NCBI GenBank assembly: GCA_003561665.1
Contig: PWVY01000175.1
Span: 1 to 5,911 of the forward strand
Direction of reading: 5' to 3'
Length of the DNA stretch: 5,911 nt
Source: Thermoplasmata archaeon
GTDB lineage: Archaea > Thermoplasmatota > SW-10-69-26
In this document: positions 5,678-5,911 of the stretch, piece by piece
How positions within the stretch are numbered: position 1 is the first letter of the stretch
Layout: every line of letters starts with the position of its first letter
Notes under the pieces: generated by a model
Database searches by the model: none
Told to the model about the DNA's origin: nothing
Seen by the model: only the letters and a program-made list of their open reading frames with translations
Position numbers and translations under genes: made by a program

Positions 5678-5911
5678 ATGGCCGAGGCCATGGGAAGGCA
5701 CACCACCCCGATCATCATCGCAACCCTCCTCACGCTCACGCTAGGCAGCGCCAACGCCCTCATCGCCGACGACAGCATCCCCCTAAGCCCCCTCCAAGCG
5801 GACATCCACCCCGAAGAGCACACGATCGAAGCCATTGCCCAAACCGAGCACGCCACCGCCGCGGTCCAAGCCAACATCGACGAAGGTACGCCCGATGCGA
5901 CCACCGTGCAC
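5678..5911 (+). CDS. N-terminus of an exported protein (3' end outside window)
   Basis: From ATG 5678 the frame stays open for 78 codons to the right edge. The first 27 residues are a clear Sec-type signal peptide: Arg7, His8, a hydrophobic core PIIIATLLTLTL, then GSANA before the predicted cut. The mature part starts LIADDSIPL and is hydrophilic, rich in Ala, Glu, Asp and Thr. I do not recognise a family from the roughly 50 mature residues. ATG 5690 in the same frame would give a protein four residues shorter with the same signal. The 5678 start is preferred because the TATA element lies about 23 nt upstream. Codon ends here are C-rich, unlike the G-ending codons of the + strand genes on the left, reflecting the strand-composition flip described separately. 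Confidence 0.75.
   Translation, partial: MAEAMGRHTTPIIIATLLTLTLGSANALIADDSIPLSPLQADIHPEEHTIEAIAQTEHATAAVQANIDEGTPDATTVH

Noticed and set aside
5496..5744. 82-codon + strand open frame across the intergenic region
   Set aside because: The product is Pro/Gly-rich without a domain, its second half overlaps the signal-peptide gene at 5678 in another frame, and the first half is better explained by RNA-like hairpins.
5653..5904. 83-codon - strand open frame at the right edge
   Set aside because: It overlaps the + strand gene that has a clear signal peptide and a well-placed promoter, and it has no supporting upstream signal.
1..5911. CRISPR array, insertion sequence or integrase signs
   Set aside because: There is no regularly spaced repeat set, no terminal inverted repeats around a transposase, and no recombinase gene in the window.

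Overview
The window looks archaeal, high in G+C, and probably euryarchaeal (Thermoplasmatota or a relative). This is an inference from style rather than a phylogenetic result. Two of the gene starts have a T-rich, TATA-like element about 23-28 nt upstream of the start codon and no Shine-Dalgarno sequence, as in archaeal leaderless mRNAs. One gene fuses a winged-helix domain to an FHA domain, a combination I associate with archaea. TTG and GTG starts appear to be used.

Layout: 1-228 is the C-terminal end of a hydrophobic, probably multi-pass membrane protein on the + strand. 315-3966 is a compact + strand operon of three genes: a secreted or exported beta-rich protein with two PPC-like domains, a polytopic membrane serine/threonine kinase of the Hanks (PknB-like) type with all catalytic residues present, and a cytoplasmic winged-helix-FHA protein whose start overlaps the kinase stop (TTGA). 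3998-5383 on the - strand is purB, adenylosuccinate lyase, convergent with the operon and separated from it by 31 nt. 5384-5677 is the only sizeable non-coding stretch. It holds the purB promoter, an AT-rich island with two inverted repeats, a + strand TATA element, a GC-rich segment (about 5508-5631) that can fold into several stems and ends in a T6 tract, and a promoter for the last gene. 5678 to the right edge is the N-terminus of another exported protein, on the + strand.

How the genes may work together: the operon reads as a complete phospho-signalling line. The exported protein and the roughly ten-helix membrane region of the kinase would form the sensing side. The cytoplasmic kinase domain would phosphorylate Ser/Thr, and the FHA domain (a phosphothreonine reader) joined to a DNA-binding winged helix would turn the phosphorylation into a transcriptional response. 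The domains are well supported by motifs; the pathway is inferred from co-localisation. purB is housekeeping and has no evident link to it.

Two features stand out beyond the genes. One is the putative structured RNA between purB and the last gene. The other is a sharp flip of strand composition (G/T-rich to C/A-rich on the + strand) in the same intergenic region, which does not follow transcription direction and so may mark a replication-related boundary.
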